Shown here piece by piece: positions 5,137-11,410 of a DNA stretch of 11,410 nucleotides. The translations under genes were made by a program, and so were the position numbers. Source of the DNA: an uncultured Dechloromonas sp. (GTDB lineage: Bacteria; Pseudomonadota; Gammaproteobacteria; Burkholderiales; Rhodocyclaceae). The stretch lies in NCBI GenBank assembly GCA_937996725.1, contig CALKUR010000176.1, positions 1-11,410 of the forward strand. Reading direction: 5' to 3'. A model generated the notes under the pieces. The model made no database searches, was not told where the DNA came from, and saw only the letters and a list, made by a program, of their open reading frames with translations. Every line of letters begins with the position of its first letter. Position 1 is the stretch's first letter.

Positions 5137-6146
5137 AAAAAATACCGCGCCGTTCCGATATCCCTTCGCAGCACGAAGGTTCGGAGGGTGCGGATGGCCT
5201 TGATGACGATCGCATAAACGAAGACCTCGATGGGGCTGCTTTTGATGACGCGCCACCCCTAGAGCTTGGGGATGCCGATAAGGCAGATCTGACCAAGGGG
5301 CATGCTCATAGTGACGGCGGCACCGATGTCACCCAAAAATACCTGAATGAAATTGGTGCCCGTCCTTTGCTCACGGCCGAGGAAGAACTGGCCTTGGCAC
5401 GTCGTGTATGCACGGGTGATTTTGAAGCGCGCCAGGAAATGGTGGAACGTAATCTGCGATTGGTGGTCTCGATTGCGCGGCATTACATGAATCGGGGATT
5501 GCCGCTGCTCGATCTGATCGAAGAGGGCAATCTTGGGCTCATGCATGCGCTGGATAAATTTGACCCCGAACGCGGTTTCCGGTTTTCGACCTATGCCTCG
5601 TGGTGGATTCGCCAGGGTATCGAGCGGGCGGTGATCAGCCAGGGTCGTTTGGTCCGCTTGCCGGTCCATTTGGTACGTGACATGAACGCGGTCTATCGCC
5701 AACGCCGGCAGTTTATGGTGGCGCATGCCCGCGAACCCAGTCTGGAAGAATTGGCCGCACTCTGCGATAAAACGCCGGAAGTCGTGGAGCAATTACTGCG
5801 CCGGAACGACCAAATCCGTTCACTGGATCAACCGCTGGAAAGTGGCTCGGATCAAACGCTGGGTGAAGTTGTCGCCGATGAGCAGGGCGATGATCCGCAC
5901 GAGACCTTCGCTAGTTCAGAATCGGTGACGCTCTTGTTAGCCTGGGTCGATATGTTGCCGGAACGACAGCGTCAGGTGATCGAACGGCGCTATGGCTTGC
6001 GTGGTGGCGAACCAGAAACGTTGGAAGCCATTGCGGCGGATCTGCAGCTGACCCGCGAGCGGGTGCGTCAGATTCAGGGCGAAGCGCTCACCCGCTTGCA
6101 AGGCATTATTCGCGGACGACAGTTGACGCCCGATTCCTTACTGTAA
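5133..6146 (+). CDS. rpoS: RNA polymerase sigma factor RpoS (sigma-38)
   Basis: RpoS directs RNA polymerase to stationary-phase and general stress promoters. The 337-residue product compares with 330 in E. coli. An acidic, probably disordered N-terminus (about 1-60) precedes region 1.2 (about 65-97, TQKYLNEIGARPLLTAEEE). Region 2 (about 103-172) carries NLRLVVSIARHYMNRG, DLIEEGNLGLMHALDKFDPE and RFSTYASWWIRQ; region 3 (about 177-255) follows. Region 4 (about 265-328) has the helix-turn-helix LEAIAADLQLTRERVRQIQ, which reads the -35. The residue matching E. coli Lys173 is Arg182. The start is a GTG inside the nlpD stop (GTGA); no ATG or strong ribosome binding site is nearby, so translation probably depends on nlpD. 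The position after nlpD separates it from housekeeping RpoD. Confidence 0.95.
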   Translation: MKKIPRRSDIPSQHEGSEGADGLDDDRINEDLDGAAFDDAPPLELGDADKADLTKGHAHSDGGTDVTQKYLNEIGARPLLTAEEELALARRVCTGDFEARQEMVERNLRLVVSIARHYMNRGLPLLDLIEEGNLGLMHALDKFDPERGFRFSTYASWWIRQGIERAVISQGRLVRLPVHLVRDMNAVYRQRRQFMVAHAREPSLEELAALCDKTPEVVEQLLRRNDQIRSLDQPLESGSDQTLGEVVADEQGDDPHETFASSESVTLLLAWVDMLPERQRQVIERRYGLRGGEPETLEAIAADLQLTRERVRQIQGEALTRLQGIIRGRQLTPDSLL

Positions 6147-7208
6147 AGCGGCCGATTCGTTGGCAGCCAAAGCGGCGGTGCGGGCCTGGCGGATTGCAGC
6201 ACCGAGTTCGATGACCGACATTGCGTACGCGGCCGAGCGGTTATAACGGGTGACGACGTAATAGTTGTTGAGACCGAGCCAAGTTTGCGTGGGCGCGTGT
6301 GGGGTCGTGAGCGTCACCAAGGTTGCGAGCGTGCTATCGCGCAGCGGCGAGGCAAACACGAAGCCGTCATCGCGATACTGGGTCAGGGTAATGCCCGGTT
6401 TGACATCAACTTTTTCAAAGGCGGGGGGCAAAGGTTGTGGCGGTGATACCGAAATAACGGCGACCTCATCCTTTTGCCAGCCATGCGATTTGAGGAAGTT
6501 GGCGACGCTGCCAATGGCATCGATTGGGCTGTGAATCAGATCCACCTTGTTGTTGCCGTCAAAGTCCACGCCCCAGCGCCGCTGACTGCTCGGCATGAAT
6601 TGGGGGATCCCCAAGGCACCGGCAAAAGAACCGCGGGTAGTGGATAGATCCATGGCATTGTCGCGAGCGAGCAGCAGATACTGCTCTAGTTCGCCTTGAA
6701 AGAACTCGCGGCGGCGCTCGCCATAAAACCCGATGCTGGCCAGGGCGTTGAGCACGTTGAAGCTGCCCATGTTGCGACCGTATTCGGTTTCCACGCCGAT
6801 AATGGCGACGATAATTTCCTGTGGGACCCCGTATTCGCGCGAAGCGCGCTCCAGCGTGTCAGTGTAGGCATCCCAGAATTGCACGCCACGATTGATCCGC
6901 CGACTGTTGACGAAACGTTCTCGGTACGCCGCCCAGTTGGGCGTGAGCTGGGCGGGGGCTGGTGCCATGATGCGGATGATGCGGTTATCGGGCCGTTGGT
7001 TTTCAAAGCTGGCCGACAGTGTGCTTTGGTCAAAGCCATATTTGTTGCTCATCTGCTCGATAAACACAACGACTTCCGGGTTTTGCAGCATGGTGGGCGG
7101 GTTTGCCGGCTTTTTGGCGGGGCGTGCCTGCACGTTCGTGGCCAGCAAGGCAAATCCCAATGACAGGGGCAGAAGTGCGCGGCAGAAAGTGCCAAGAAAA
7201 CGGGTCAT
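6138..7208 (-). CDS. mltB: Lytic murein transglycosylase B
   Basis: A periplasmic transglycosylase that cleaves the MurNAc-GlcNAc bond of peptidoglycan, leaving 1,6-anhydro ends. The product is 356 residues. It has a cleavable Sec signal (hydrophobic about 11-23, probable cleavage after NVQA, residue 28). The slt70-type catalytic domain contains GVETEYGRNMG with the catalytic Glu140, then FNVLNALASIGFYGERR, then GALGIPQFMPSS. The Asp-rich loop DFDGNNKVDL recalls the calcium-binding EF-hand-like loop of MltB. Unlike E. coli MltB there is no lipobox, so the enzyme is probably soluble. The ATG at 7208 is chosen because it begins the signal peptide; the frame is open to 7310 but that part is not signal-like. 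Its 3' end overlaps rpoS by nine bases on the other strand. Confidence 0.94.
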   Translation of the reverse strand: MTRFLGTFCRALLPLSLGFALLATNVQARPAKKPANPPTMLQNPEVVVFIEQMSNKYGFDQSTLSASFENQRPDNRIIRIMAPAPAQLTPNWAAYRERFVNSRRINRGVQFWDAYTDTLERASREYGVPQEIIVAIIGVETEYGRNMGSFNVLNALASIGFYGERRREFFQGELEQYLLLARDNAMDLSTTRGSFAGALGIPQFMPSSQRRWGVDFDGNNKVDLIHSPIDAIGSVANFLKSHGWQKDEVAVISVSPPQPLPPAFEKVDVKPGITLTQYRDDGFVFASPLRDSTLATLVTLTTPHAPTQTWLGLNNYYVVTRYNRSAAYAMSVIELGAAIRQARTAALAANESAALQ

Positions 7209-7271
7209 GGTGACGTTATGCGCTGAGCATGCGGCAAGTGGCGAAGCGCTCATTTTTCCACAATTTGCAGC

Positions 7272-7300
7272 TTGTCCACCGGCAAGAATGGGCAGATAAT
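7272..7300 (+). promoter_or_regulatory. Candidate promoter of the deacetylase gene
   Basis: TTGTCC (7272-7277) and GATAAT (7295-7300) are separated by 17 bases in the divergent mltB/deacetylase gap, about 85 bases before the ATG at 7385. The -10 matches consensus at 5 of 6, the -35 at 4 of 6. A CATGC-AAAA-GCATG inverted repeat (7321-7334) follows the expected start and might be an operator or small hairpin. Confidence 0.45.
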
Positions 7301-7384
7301 GAAATATCAAAACTAAAAGTCATGCAAAAGCATGCGCGGCGCGATTTTTTGCGGAATCGTGTTGATTTGGGGGAGCGGGAATTT

Positions 7385-8308
7385 ATGAGTACGGCGTTTA
7401 TTACGCATCCGGATTGCCTGAAGCATGACATGGGGGATTTGCATCCCGAGGCACCGGGGCGCTTGACCGCGATCCACGATCACTTGATCGCTCAGGGCAT
7501 TGATATGTATTTCACGCATCACGAGGCGCCGCTGGCGACCGTGGAGCAGTTGAAGTTGGTGCACCCCGCATCGCACATCAAAAAGATCAAAGATACCTCG
7601 CCCGCGTTCGGGATTGCCCACTTAGACCCGGATACGGCCATGAACCCCTTTACCTGGCAGGCGGCGCTCCGCTCTGCGGGTGCGGGCATTATGGCGGTGG
7701 ACTTGCTCATGGAAGGCAAGGCCGAGAATGCTTTCTGCGCCATCCGGCCGCCCGGCCACCATTGCGAGCGCGAAGCCGCCATGGGCTTCTGTTTTTTCAA
7801 TAACATCAGTATCGCGGCCCACCATGCGCTGGTGAACCACAAGCTGGATCGCGTGGCGATTATTGATTTTGACGTACACCACGGCAACGGCACCGAGAAC
7901 ATCTGTGCCGGCGACGACCGCATCCTGATGTGCAGCATATTCCAGCACCCGTTCTACCCATATTCCGGCACCGATCATCCGGCGGCCAATATGGTCAATG
8001 TGCCGCTCCCCGGCGGGTCGGGCGGGGAAGAGCTACAACAGGCCGTCCTAGAGTCCTGGATGCCGCGCCTGGACGAGTTCAAACCCCAGATGATCTTTGT
8101 TTCGGCGGGTTTTGACGCCCATTACGAAGATGACATGGGCGGCATGAAGCTCTTTGAAAAGGATTATGCCTGGGTGACTACCCAGCTGCGGGGGGTCGCC
8201 GCCCGCCACGCCAATAACCGCATCGTTTCCATGCTGGAAGGCGGGTATGTCATGTCGGCCCTGGCACGCAGCGTGGCGGCGCATTTACGGGCGCTCGCCG
8301 AGATCTGA
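7385..8308 (+). CDS. Histone deacetylase family protein (class II-like)
   Basis: A zinc-dependent deacetylase of the arginase/deacetylase fold. In bacteria these remove acetyl groups from acetylpolyamines, other small amines or proteins; the substrate here is unknown. The 307-residue product carries the whole active site: RPPGHHCE with His125-His126, GFCFFNN, DFDVHHGNGT with zinc ligands Asp163 and His165, AGFDAHYED with zinc ligand Asp244, and the EGGY tyrosine (Tyr288). The ATG at 7385 is chosen because MSTAFITHPDC is the conserved beginning and a strong G-rich ribosome binding site (7371-7380) precedes it. The frame stays open back to 7229 without conserved sequence. It diverges from mltB and is followed by dapA in the same direction after 77 bases. 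Family secure, role open. Confidence 0.94.
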   Translation: MSTAFITHPDCLKHDMGDLHPEAPGRLTAIHDHLIAQGIDMYFTHHEAPLATVEQLKLVHPASHIKKIKDTSPAFGIAHLDPDTAMNPFTWQAALRSAGAGIMAVDLLMEGKAENAFCAIRPPGHHCEREAAMGFCFFNNISIAAHHALVNHKLDRVAIIDFDVHHGNGTENICAGDDRILMCSIFQHPFYPYSGTDHPAANMVNVPLPGGSGGEELQQAVLESWMPRLDEFKPQMIFVSAGFDAHYEDDMGGMKLFEKDYAWVTTQLRGVAARHANNRIVSMLEGGYVMSALARSVAAHLRALAEI

Positions 8309-8315
8309 TTTCAGC

Positions 8316-8374
8316 TAGAATAGCGGTGATTCTGGCGGGGACTCTGTGGTCCCTGACGATAGCCTTTTCAAGGA
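8316..8374 (+). promoter_or_regulatory. dapA leader: possible -10, small hairpin and ribosome binding site
   Basis: Between the deacetylase stop and dapA there is a -10-like TAGAAT (8316-8321) without a good -35, a small hairpin GGGAC-TCTGTG-GTCCC (8338-8353) with no U-run, and AAGGA (8370-8374) as ribosome binding site 11 bases before the ATG. I see no riboswitch and no clear terminator here. Confidence 0.3.
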
Positions 8375-8385
8375 TGGGTTTTTAG

Positions 8386-9258
8386 ATGATCACCGGTTCG
8401 ATTGTTGCCATTGTCACCCCCATGCATTCCGACGGGCGGCTGGATTTGGATGCCTTTAGAAACCTGGTGGATTTTCATATCCGCGAAAAAACCGATGCCA
8501 TCGTGGTGGTCGGTACCACGGGCGAGTCGCCGACGGTGGATGTCGATGAGCACTGCCAACTGATTGAGCTGGCTGTAAAGCATTCTGGTGGCCGTATCCC
8601 CATCATTGCAGGTACCGGTGCCAACTCCACCAAAGAAGCCATCTATCTGCACCAGCGCGCTAAAGATGCGGGTGCCGATGCGGGTCTTTCTGTAGTGCCG
8701 TATTACAACAAGCCCACGCAAGAGGGCCTGTACCAACATTTCCGCAGCATTGCCGAAGCCGTCGATCTGCCGGTGATTCTGTACAACGTGCCTGGCCGTA
8801 CCGTGGCCGACATGAGCAACGACACGATTTTGCGTCTGGCGCAGGTGCCGGGCATCATCGGCGTGAAAGACGCCACCGGCAACATCGACCGCGCCTGTGA
8901 TCTGATCGAACGTGCCCCGGAAGGCTTCGCCCTGTACTCCGGCGACGACATGACCTGTATGGCCACCATTCTGATGGGCTTCCACGGCAATATTTCAGTC
9001 ACCGCCAACGTGGCACCGCGCGCCATGCACGATATGTGTGTGGCCGCCGCCGCCGGCAACGCGAGCGAGGCTGTGCGCATCAATCGTCGTCTGGTGGGCC
9101 TGCACCGTCACCTGTTCTGCGAAGCGAACCCGATTCCCGTGAAATGGGCCGTTGCTGAAATGGGCCTGATGTCGCATGGTGCCCGTTTGCCGCTGACCCA
9201 ACTCGCCCCGGCATTCCACGACCGCGTACGTGCCGCTATGAAACAGGCAGGACTCTGA
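8386..9258 (+). CDS. dapA: 4-hydroxy-tetrahydrodipicolinate synthase
   Basis: DapA condenses pyruvate with aspartate semialdehyde, the committed step of diaminopimelate and lysine synthesis, in the cytoplasm. The 290-residue product has the usual length. Catalytic residues fall at the E. coli numbers: Thr44-Thr45 in GTTGES, Tyr107 in PYYNKP, Tyr133 and Arg138 in LYNVPGR, and Schiff-base Lys161 in GVKDATG. GDDMT and GNISVTANVAP, typical of the C-terminal part of the barrel, are present. The start at 8386 gives the family N-terminus MITGSIVAIVTPM. bamC begins three bases after the stop, as in many proteobacteria where dapA and bamC (nlpB/dapX) are co-transcribed. DapA supplies the peptidoglycan cross-linking amino acid. 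Confidence 0.97.
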   Translation: MITGSIVAIVTPMHSDGRLDLDAFRNLVDFHIREKTDAIVVVGTTGESPTVDVDEHCQLIELAVKHSGGRIPIIAGTGANSTKEAIYLHQRAKDAGADAGLSVVPYYNKPTQEGLYQHFRSIAEAVDLPVILYNVPGRTVADMSNDTILRLAQVPGIIGVKDATGNIDRACDLIERAPEGFALYSGDDMTCMATILMGFHGNISVTANVAPRAMHDMCVAAAAGNASEAVRINRRLVGLHRHLFCEANPIPVKWAVAEMGLMSHGARLPLTQLAPAFHDRVRAAMKQAGL

Positions 9259-9261
9259 TTA

Positions 9262-10434
9262 ATGACTAAGTTGTTGCGTGTTGGCGTTTTGATGGTGGCC
9301 GCTCTGGCTGTGGGTTGCGCGTATTTGCCCGAATCCAAGAAAATCGATTACGGCACCGCTGCTAAGGCACCGCCGTTGGATATTCCGCCGGACCTGACGC
9401 GTCCGAGCAATACCACGCAGTACACTGCGCCGAATGTGCCGTCATCGGGCGTGGCCGTATATTCGCAGGTCAATGCCAAGAACAAGGTTGCGCAAACGCA
9501 GAAGACTGATGAAAGCGTGCTGCCAGATGGCTCGCGCGGTATCGCCCGCATTGAGCGCCAGGGTAACCATCGCTGGCTGGTCGTCACGGTGCCGGAAGAT
9601 AAGGCCTGGAATGTCACTAAAGCGTTCTGGCAGGAAAACGGCTTTGTCCTGAAAAAGGAAAACGCGCAGACCGGCATCATGGAAACCGACTGGGCAGAAA
9701 ACCGGGCCAATGTGCCGGCGGGTGCCATTCAGGGCTTCCTGGGCAAAGTGCTCGGTACGCTGTATTCCACGCCTGAGCGCGATATGTACCGTACTCGCCT
9801 AGAAAAAGGGCCGAAAGCCGGTACCACGGATATCTTCATCAGCCACCGCGGCATGGTGGAAGTCTATGTCACCGAAGGCAAAAGTGAGACGCGTTGGCAG
9901 CCACGGGATGCCGATCCCACGCTTGAAGCCGAGATGTTGCGTCGCCTGATGTTCAAGTTTGACGGCGTGAGTGACACCGAAGCCAAGGAATTGGCCAAGA
10001 AGGGCGATGGCGCAGCGACTGCCAAGGCGCTGGATAAGGCGCGTATGGTGCAGTCGCCGAATGGCGGTGCGATGCTGGTTGTCGACGATACATTTGATCG
10101 TAGCTGGCGTCGTGTGGGTCTGGCGCTGGATCGTGTCGGCTTCACAGTGGAAGATCGTGAACGGAACTTGGGCTTGTACTACGTCCGTTACGTCGACTCT
10201 GACGACAAATCGGTGCAGGAAAAGAGCGAGGGCGGCTTCTGGGCCAGCTTGGCGTTCTGGCGCAGCAAAGATGACAAGGTGCCGACCAAAGTGCAGTACC
10301 GTATTAGCGTGGCAGAACAGAAGGCCGGTGGTCCGACCAATGTGATGGTTCTGGCACCGGGCGATACGGGCCAGGCTGATGTCTCACCGATTGCCCGCCA
10401 GATTCTGGATCTATTGCTCCAGCAATTGCGGTGA
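9262..10434 (+). CDS. bamC: Outer membrane assembly lipoprotein BamC
   Basis: BamC is an accessory lipoprotein of the BAM complex, which inserts beta-barrel proteins into the outer membrane. The 390-residue product has a lipoprotein signal (MTKLLRVGVLMVAALAVGC, lipobox ending at Cys19). A low-structure N-terminal stretch with PPLDIPPDLTRP (about 37-49), resembling the BamD-binding loop region, follows. Two alpha/beta segments come next: one near HRWLVVTVPEDKAW (about 107-120), the other near DDTFDRSWRRVGLALDRVGF (about 275-294). These fit the paired helix-grip domains. The position three bases after dapA supports the call strongly, since sequence conservation in this family is low. A CAGGA (9247-9251) inside the end of dapA may act as ribosome binding site. 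The GTG of the next gene overlaps its stop. Confidence 0.88.
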   Translation: MTKLLRVGVLMVAALAVGCAYLPESKKIDYGTAAKAPPLDIPPDLTRPSNTTQYTAPNVPSSGVAVYSQVNAKNKVAQTQKTDESVLPDGSRGIARIERQGNHRWLVVTVPEDKAWNVTKAFWQENGFVLKKENAQTGIMETDWAENRANVPAGAIQGFLGKVLGTLYSTPERDMYRTRLEKGPKAGTTDIFISHRGMVEVYVTEGKSETRWQPRDADPTLEAEMLRRLMFKFDGVSDTEAKELAKKGDGAATAKALDKARMVQSPNGGAMLVVDDTFDRSWRRVGLALDRVGFTVEDRERNLGLYYVRYVDSDDKSVQEKSEGGFWASLAFWRSKDDKVPTKVQYRISVAEQKAGGPTNVMVLAPGDTGQADVSPIARQILDLLLQQLR

Positions 10435-11213
10435 TCCGGTTTACCTCCCTCGGTAGCGGGAGCGAAGGCAATGCACTGCTGATCGAGGCGGGGTCAACCC
10501 GCCTCCTCATTGATTGTGGATTACCGGTGCGTCAGGCGATTGCCCGCATTGAAGCGCGCGGTGTCGATCCGATGGGGCTTGATGCCATCCTCGTGACGCA
10601 TGAACATGGCGACCATATTGGCGGCGTGATGGCGCTGGCCCGTAAAACCGGTGCCACCGTCTGTCTGACGCGAGGTACCCATGCCGCCGTCCACGTACGT
10701 TCAACCGATGCCTGTAACGGCGTCACCCTCCGCATTATCGATAGCCACGCGCCCTTTGAATTGGGCAGTGTGGAAGTGCAGCCCTTTCCCGTGCCCCATG
10801 ATGCGCGGGAACCCGTACAGTATGTGGTCATGCATGGGGCCTTGCGGCTGGGGATTCTGACCGACCTCGGCATGCTCACGCCCCATGTGGAGCGTTCTTT
10901 ACAGGATTGCGATGGGCTCGTGCTGGAGTTTAATCACGATCCAGACTTGCTGGCGGCCTCATCGTATCCGGATAGCCTCAAGCAGCGCATTGCCGGGCGT
11001 TATGGCCACTTATGTAATCGGGATGCGGCGGGGCTGCTGGGGCGGCTCAATCTGGACCGGCTGCAGCATGTGGTGGCGGCGCACTTGTCTCAGTCCAACA
11101 ATACGGTAGAGCATGTCTATGCCGCCGTGCGCGAAGTGCTGACGGATATTCCGTCGAGCTTTTATGTCGCTAGCCAGGAAGACGGATTTGATTGGTTAGC
11201 GTTGCAGGCTTAA
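10431..11213 (+). CDS. Metallo-beta-lactamase-fold hydrolase, YycJ/WalJ-like
   Basis: A 260-residue metallo-hydrolase without signal peptide, so cytoplasmic. The metal site is complete: THEHGDHIGG with His57, His59, Asp61 and His62, His123 in VPHDA, Asp145 in TDLG, and His218 in AHLSQSNNT. EFNHD at about 166-170 is also typical of the YycJ (WalJ) group. Members are suspected nucleases or phosphodiesterases; in Firmicutes the gene accompanies the WalRK system. I cannot say what the substrate is here. The start is a GTG whose last bases form the bamC stop (GTGA), so translation is probably coupled; MIRFTSLGSGSEGN is the family N-terminus. Last gene of the dapA-bamC cluster, ending 21 bases before a terminator. 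Pairing with bamC is, as I recall, frequent in betaproteobacteria. Confidence 0.93.
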   Translation: MIRFTSLGSGSEGNALLIEAGSTRLLIDCGLPVRQAIARIEARGVDPMGLDAILVTHEHGDHIGGVMALARKTGATVCLTRGTHAAVHVRSTDACNGVTLRIIDSHAPFELGSVEVQPFPVPHDAREPVQYVVMHGALRLGILTDLGMLTPHVERSLQDCDGLVLEFNHDPDLLAASSYPDSLKQRIAGRYGHLCNRDAAGLLGRLNLDRLQHVVAAHLSQSNNTVEHVYAAVREVLTDIPSSFYVASQEDGFDWLALQA

Positions 11214-11231
11214 GCAGAATTTGTAGGCATG

Positions 11232-11262
11232 AAAAAACCGGCCCGAGGGCCGGTTTCTTTTT
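11232..11262. terminator. Bidirectional rho-independent terminator
   Basis: AAACCGGCC (11235-11243) pairs perfectly with GGCCGGTTT (11248-11256) around CGAG. On the plus strand CTTTTT follows, ending the dapA-bamC-hydrolase unit. On the minus strand the stem is followed by further T residues (complement of A11232-11234), so it can also end the facing minus-strand gene. Confidence 0.92.
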
Positions 11263-11264
11263 GC

Positions 11265-11306
11265 AACCGCCGAAGCGGTTCCAAGATCGCAAAAGCGATT
11301 ACTTGG
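11265..11306. repeat. Two further hairpins beside the terminator
   Basis: AACCGC-CGAA-GCGGTT (11265-11280) is a perfect hairpin. It abuts a second one: CCAAG (11281-11285) with CTTGG (11302-11306) enclosing ATCGC-AAAA-GCGAT (11286-11299), with a two-base bulge. The second overlaps the stop codon of the minus-strand gene. In that gene's mRNA the order is stop hairpin, middle hairpin, terminator. Confidence 0.7.
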
Positions 11307-11410
11307 CAGCTGGTGCTGGAGCAGCAGCAGGAGCAGCAGGAGCAGCAGCAGGAGCGGCGGCAGGTGCAGCTGGAGCGGCAGCAGCAGGAGCTGGGGCAGC
11401 AGCCGGGGCA
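11299..11410 (-). CDS. Ala/Pro-rich C-terminus of an unidentified protein (partial)
   Basis: Read on the minus strand, 36 codons of only Ala and Pro plus a final Lys end at a TAA (11301-11299). The motif is mainly AAAP/AAP with scattered AP, ending PAAK. Codons vary (GCT, GCC, GCA; CCT, CCA, CCG), so this is more than a pure triplet repeat. The following hairpins and terminator support a real gene end. Such tails occur on several betaproteobacterial proteins, including envelope and nucleoid- or granule-associated ones, and do not identify the family. The gene continues beyond the window. The plus strand across the same bases has no sensible start or context. Confidence 0.65.
   Translation of the reverse strand, partial: APAAAPAPAAAAPAAPAAAPAAAPAAPAAAPAPAAK

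Noticed and set aside
5259..5792. Open frame on the minus strand inside rpoS
   Set aside because: Antisense to conserved sigma regions 1.2 to 3, with no recognisable features.
7209..7310. N-terminal extension of MltB
   Set aside because: It would put 34 extra residues before a normal signal peptide.
7229..7384. N-terminal extension of the deacetylase
   Set aside because: The extension is charged and unlike the family, includes the candidate promoter, and the ATG at 7385 has a strong ribosome binding site and a conserved start.
8338..8353. Hairpin GGGAC/GTCCC as terminator of the deacetylase gene
   Set aside because: Only five pairs and no U-run follows; listed only as part of the dapA leader.
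8368..8985. Open frame of about 205 codons on the minus strand inside dapA
   Set aside because: A shadow of dapA codon bias; the plus-strand protein has every catalytic residue.
11308..11410. CRISPR-like or simple triplet repeat
   Set aside because: There are no spaced repeats; the triplets vary and translate into an Ala/Pro tail with an in-frame stop.

Overview
Nearly all of the window (about 578 to the end) is core chromosome of a betaproteobacterium, with GC in the mid-50s as estimated by eye. Gene order and protein character support this: pheT-ihfA-merR, tRNA-Pro, a short H-NS of the betaproteobacterial type, surE-pcm-nlpD-rpoS, and dapA-bamC followed by a YycJ-like metallo-hydrolase. 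Neisseriales (a Chromobacteriaceae or Chitinibacteraceae relative) is my best guess, from recollection of gene order rather than a search.

The first ~575 bases do not belong with the rest. They are about 70% GC with strongly GC-ending codons. They hold a short actinobacterial-looking membrane protein gene (89-424) and the start of a second gene (426 onward). This material runs directly into the middle of pheT, whose first ~550 codons are missing. A metagenome or assembly chimera is the simplest reading; the breakpoint lies at about 560-596.

Layout on the betaproteobacterial side: the pheT 3' end, ihfA and a MerR-type regulator run left to right. A tRNA-Pro(GGG) follows, with a good sigma-70 promoter (GC-rich discriminator) and its own terminator. 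An AT-rich leader precedes hns, which ends at a UUCG-capped terminator. Next comes the compact cluster surE, pcm, nlpD, rpoS: a 3-base gap, then two 4-base start/stop overlaps, with rpoS starting at a GTG inside the nlpD stop. mltB runs in the opposite direction and its 3' end overlaps rpoS by 9 bases. A class II-like histone deacetylase homologue diverges from mltB. dapA, bamC and a metallo-beta-lactamase-fold gene form a second tight cluster ending at a bidirectional terminator. Facing it on the minus strand is the Ala/Pro-rich C-terminus of an unidentified protein cut by the window edge.

Functionally the region combines translation (PheT, tRNA-Pro), nucleoid proteins (IHF-alpha, H-NS), stationary-phase survival and repair (SurE, Pcm, RpoS), envelope maintenance (NlpD, MltB, BamC) and lysine/diaminopimelate synthesis (DapA). 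I found no CRISPR array, insertion sequence, prophage or defence system. Beyond the foreign 5' end, the points of interest are small: the rpoS start arrangement, a hairpin with a U-run between pheT and ihfA, a possible 29-codon ORF ahead of hns, and a row of three hairpins at the right end.
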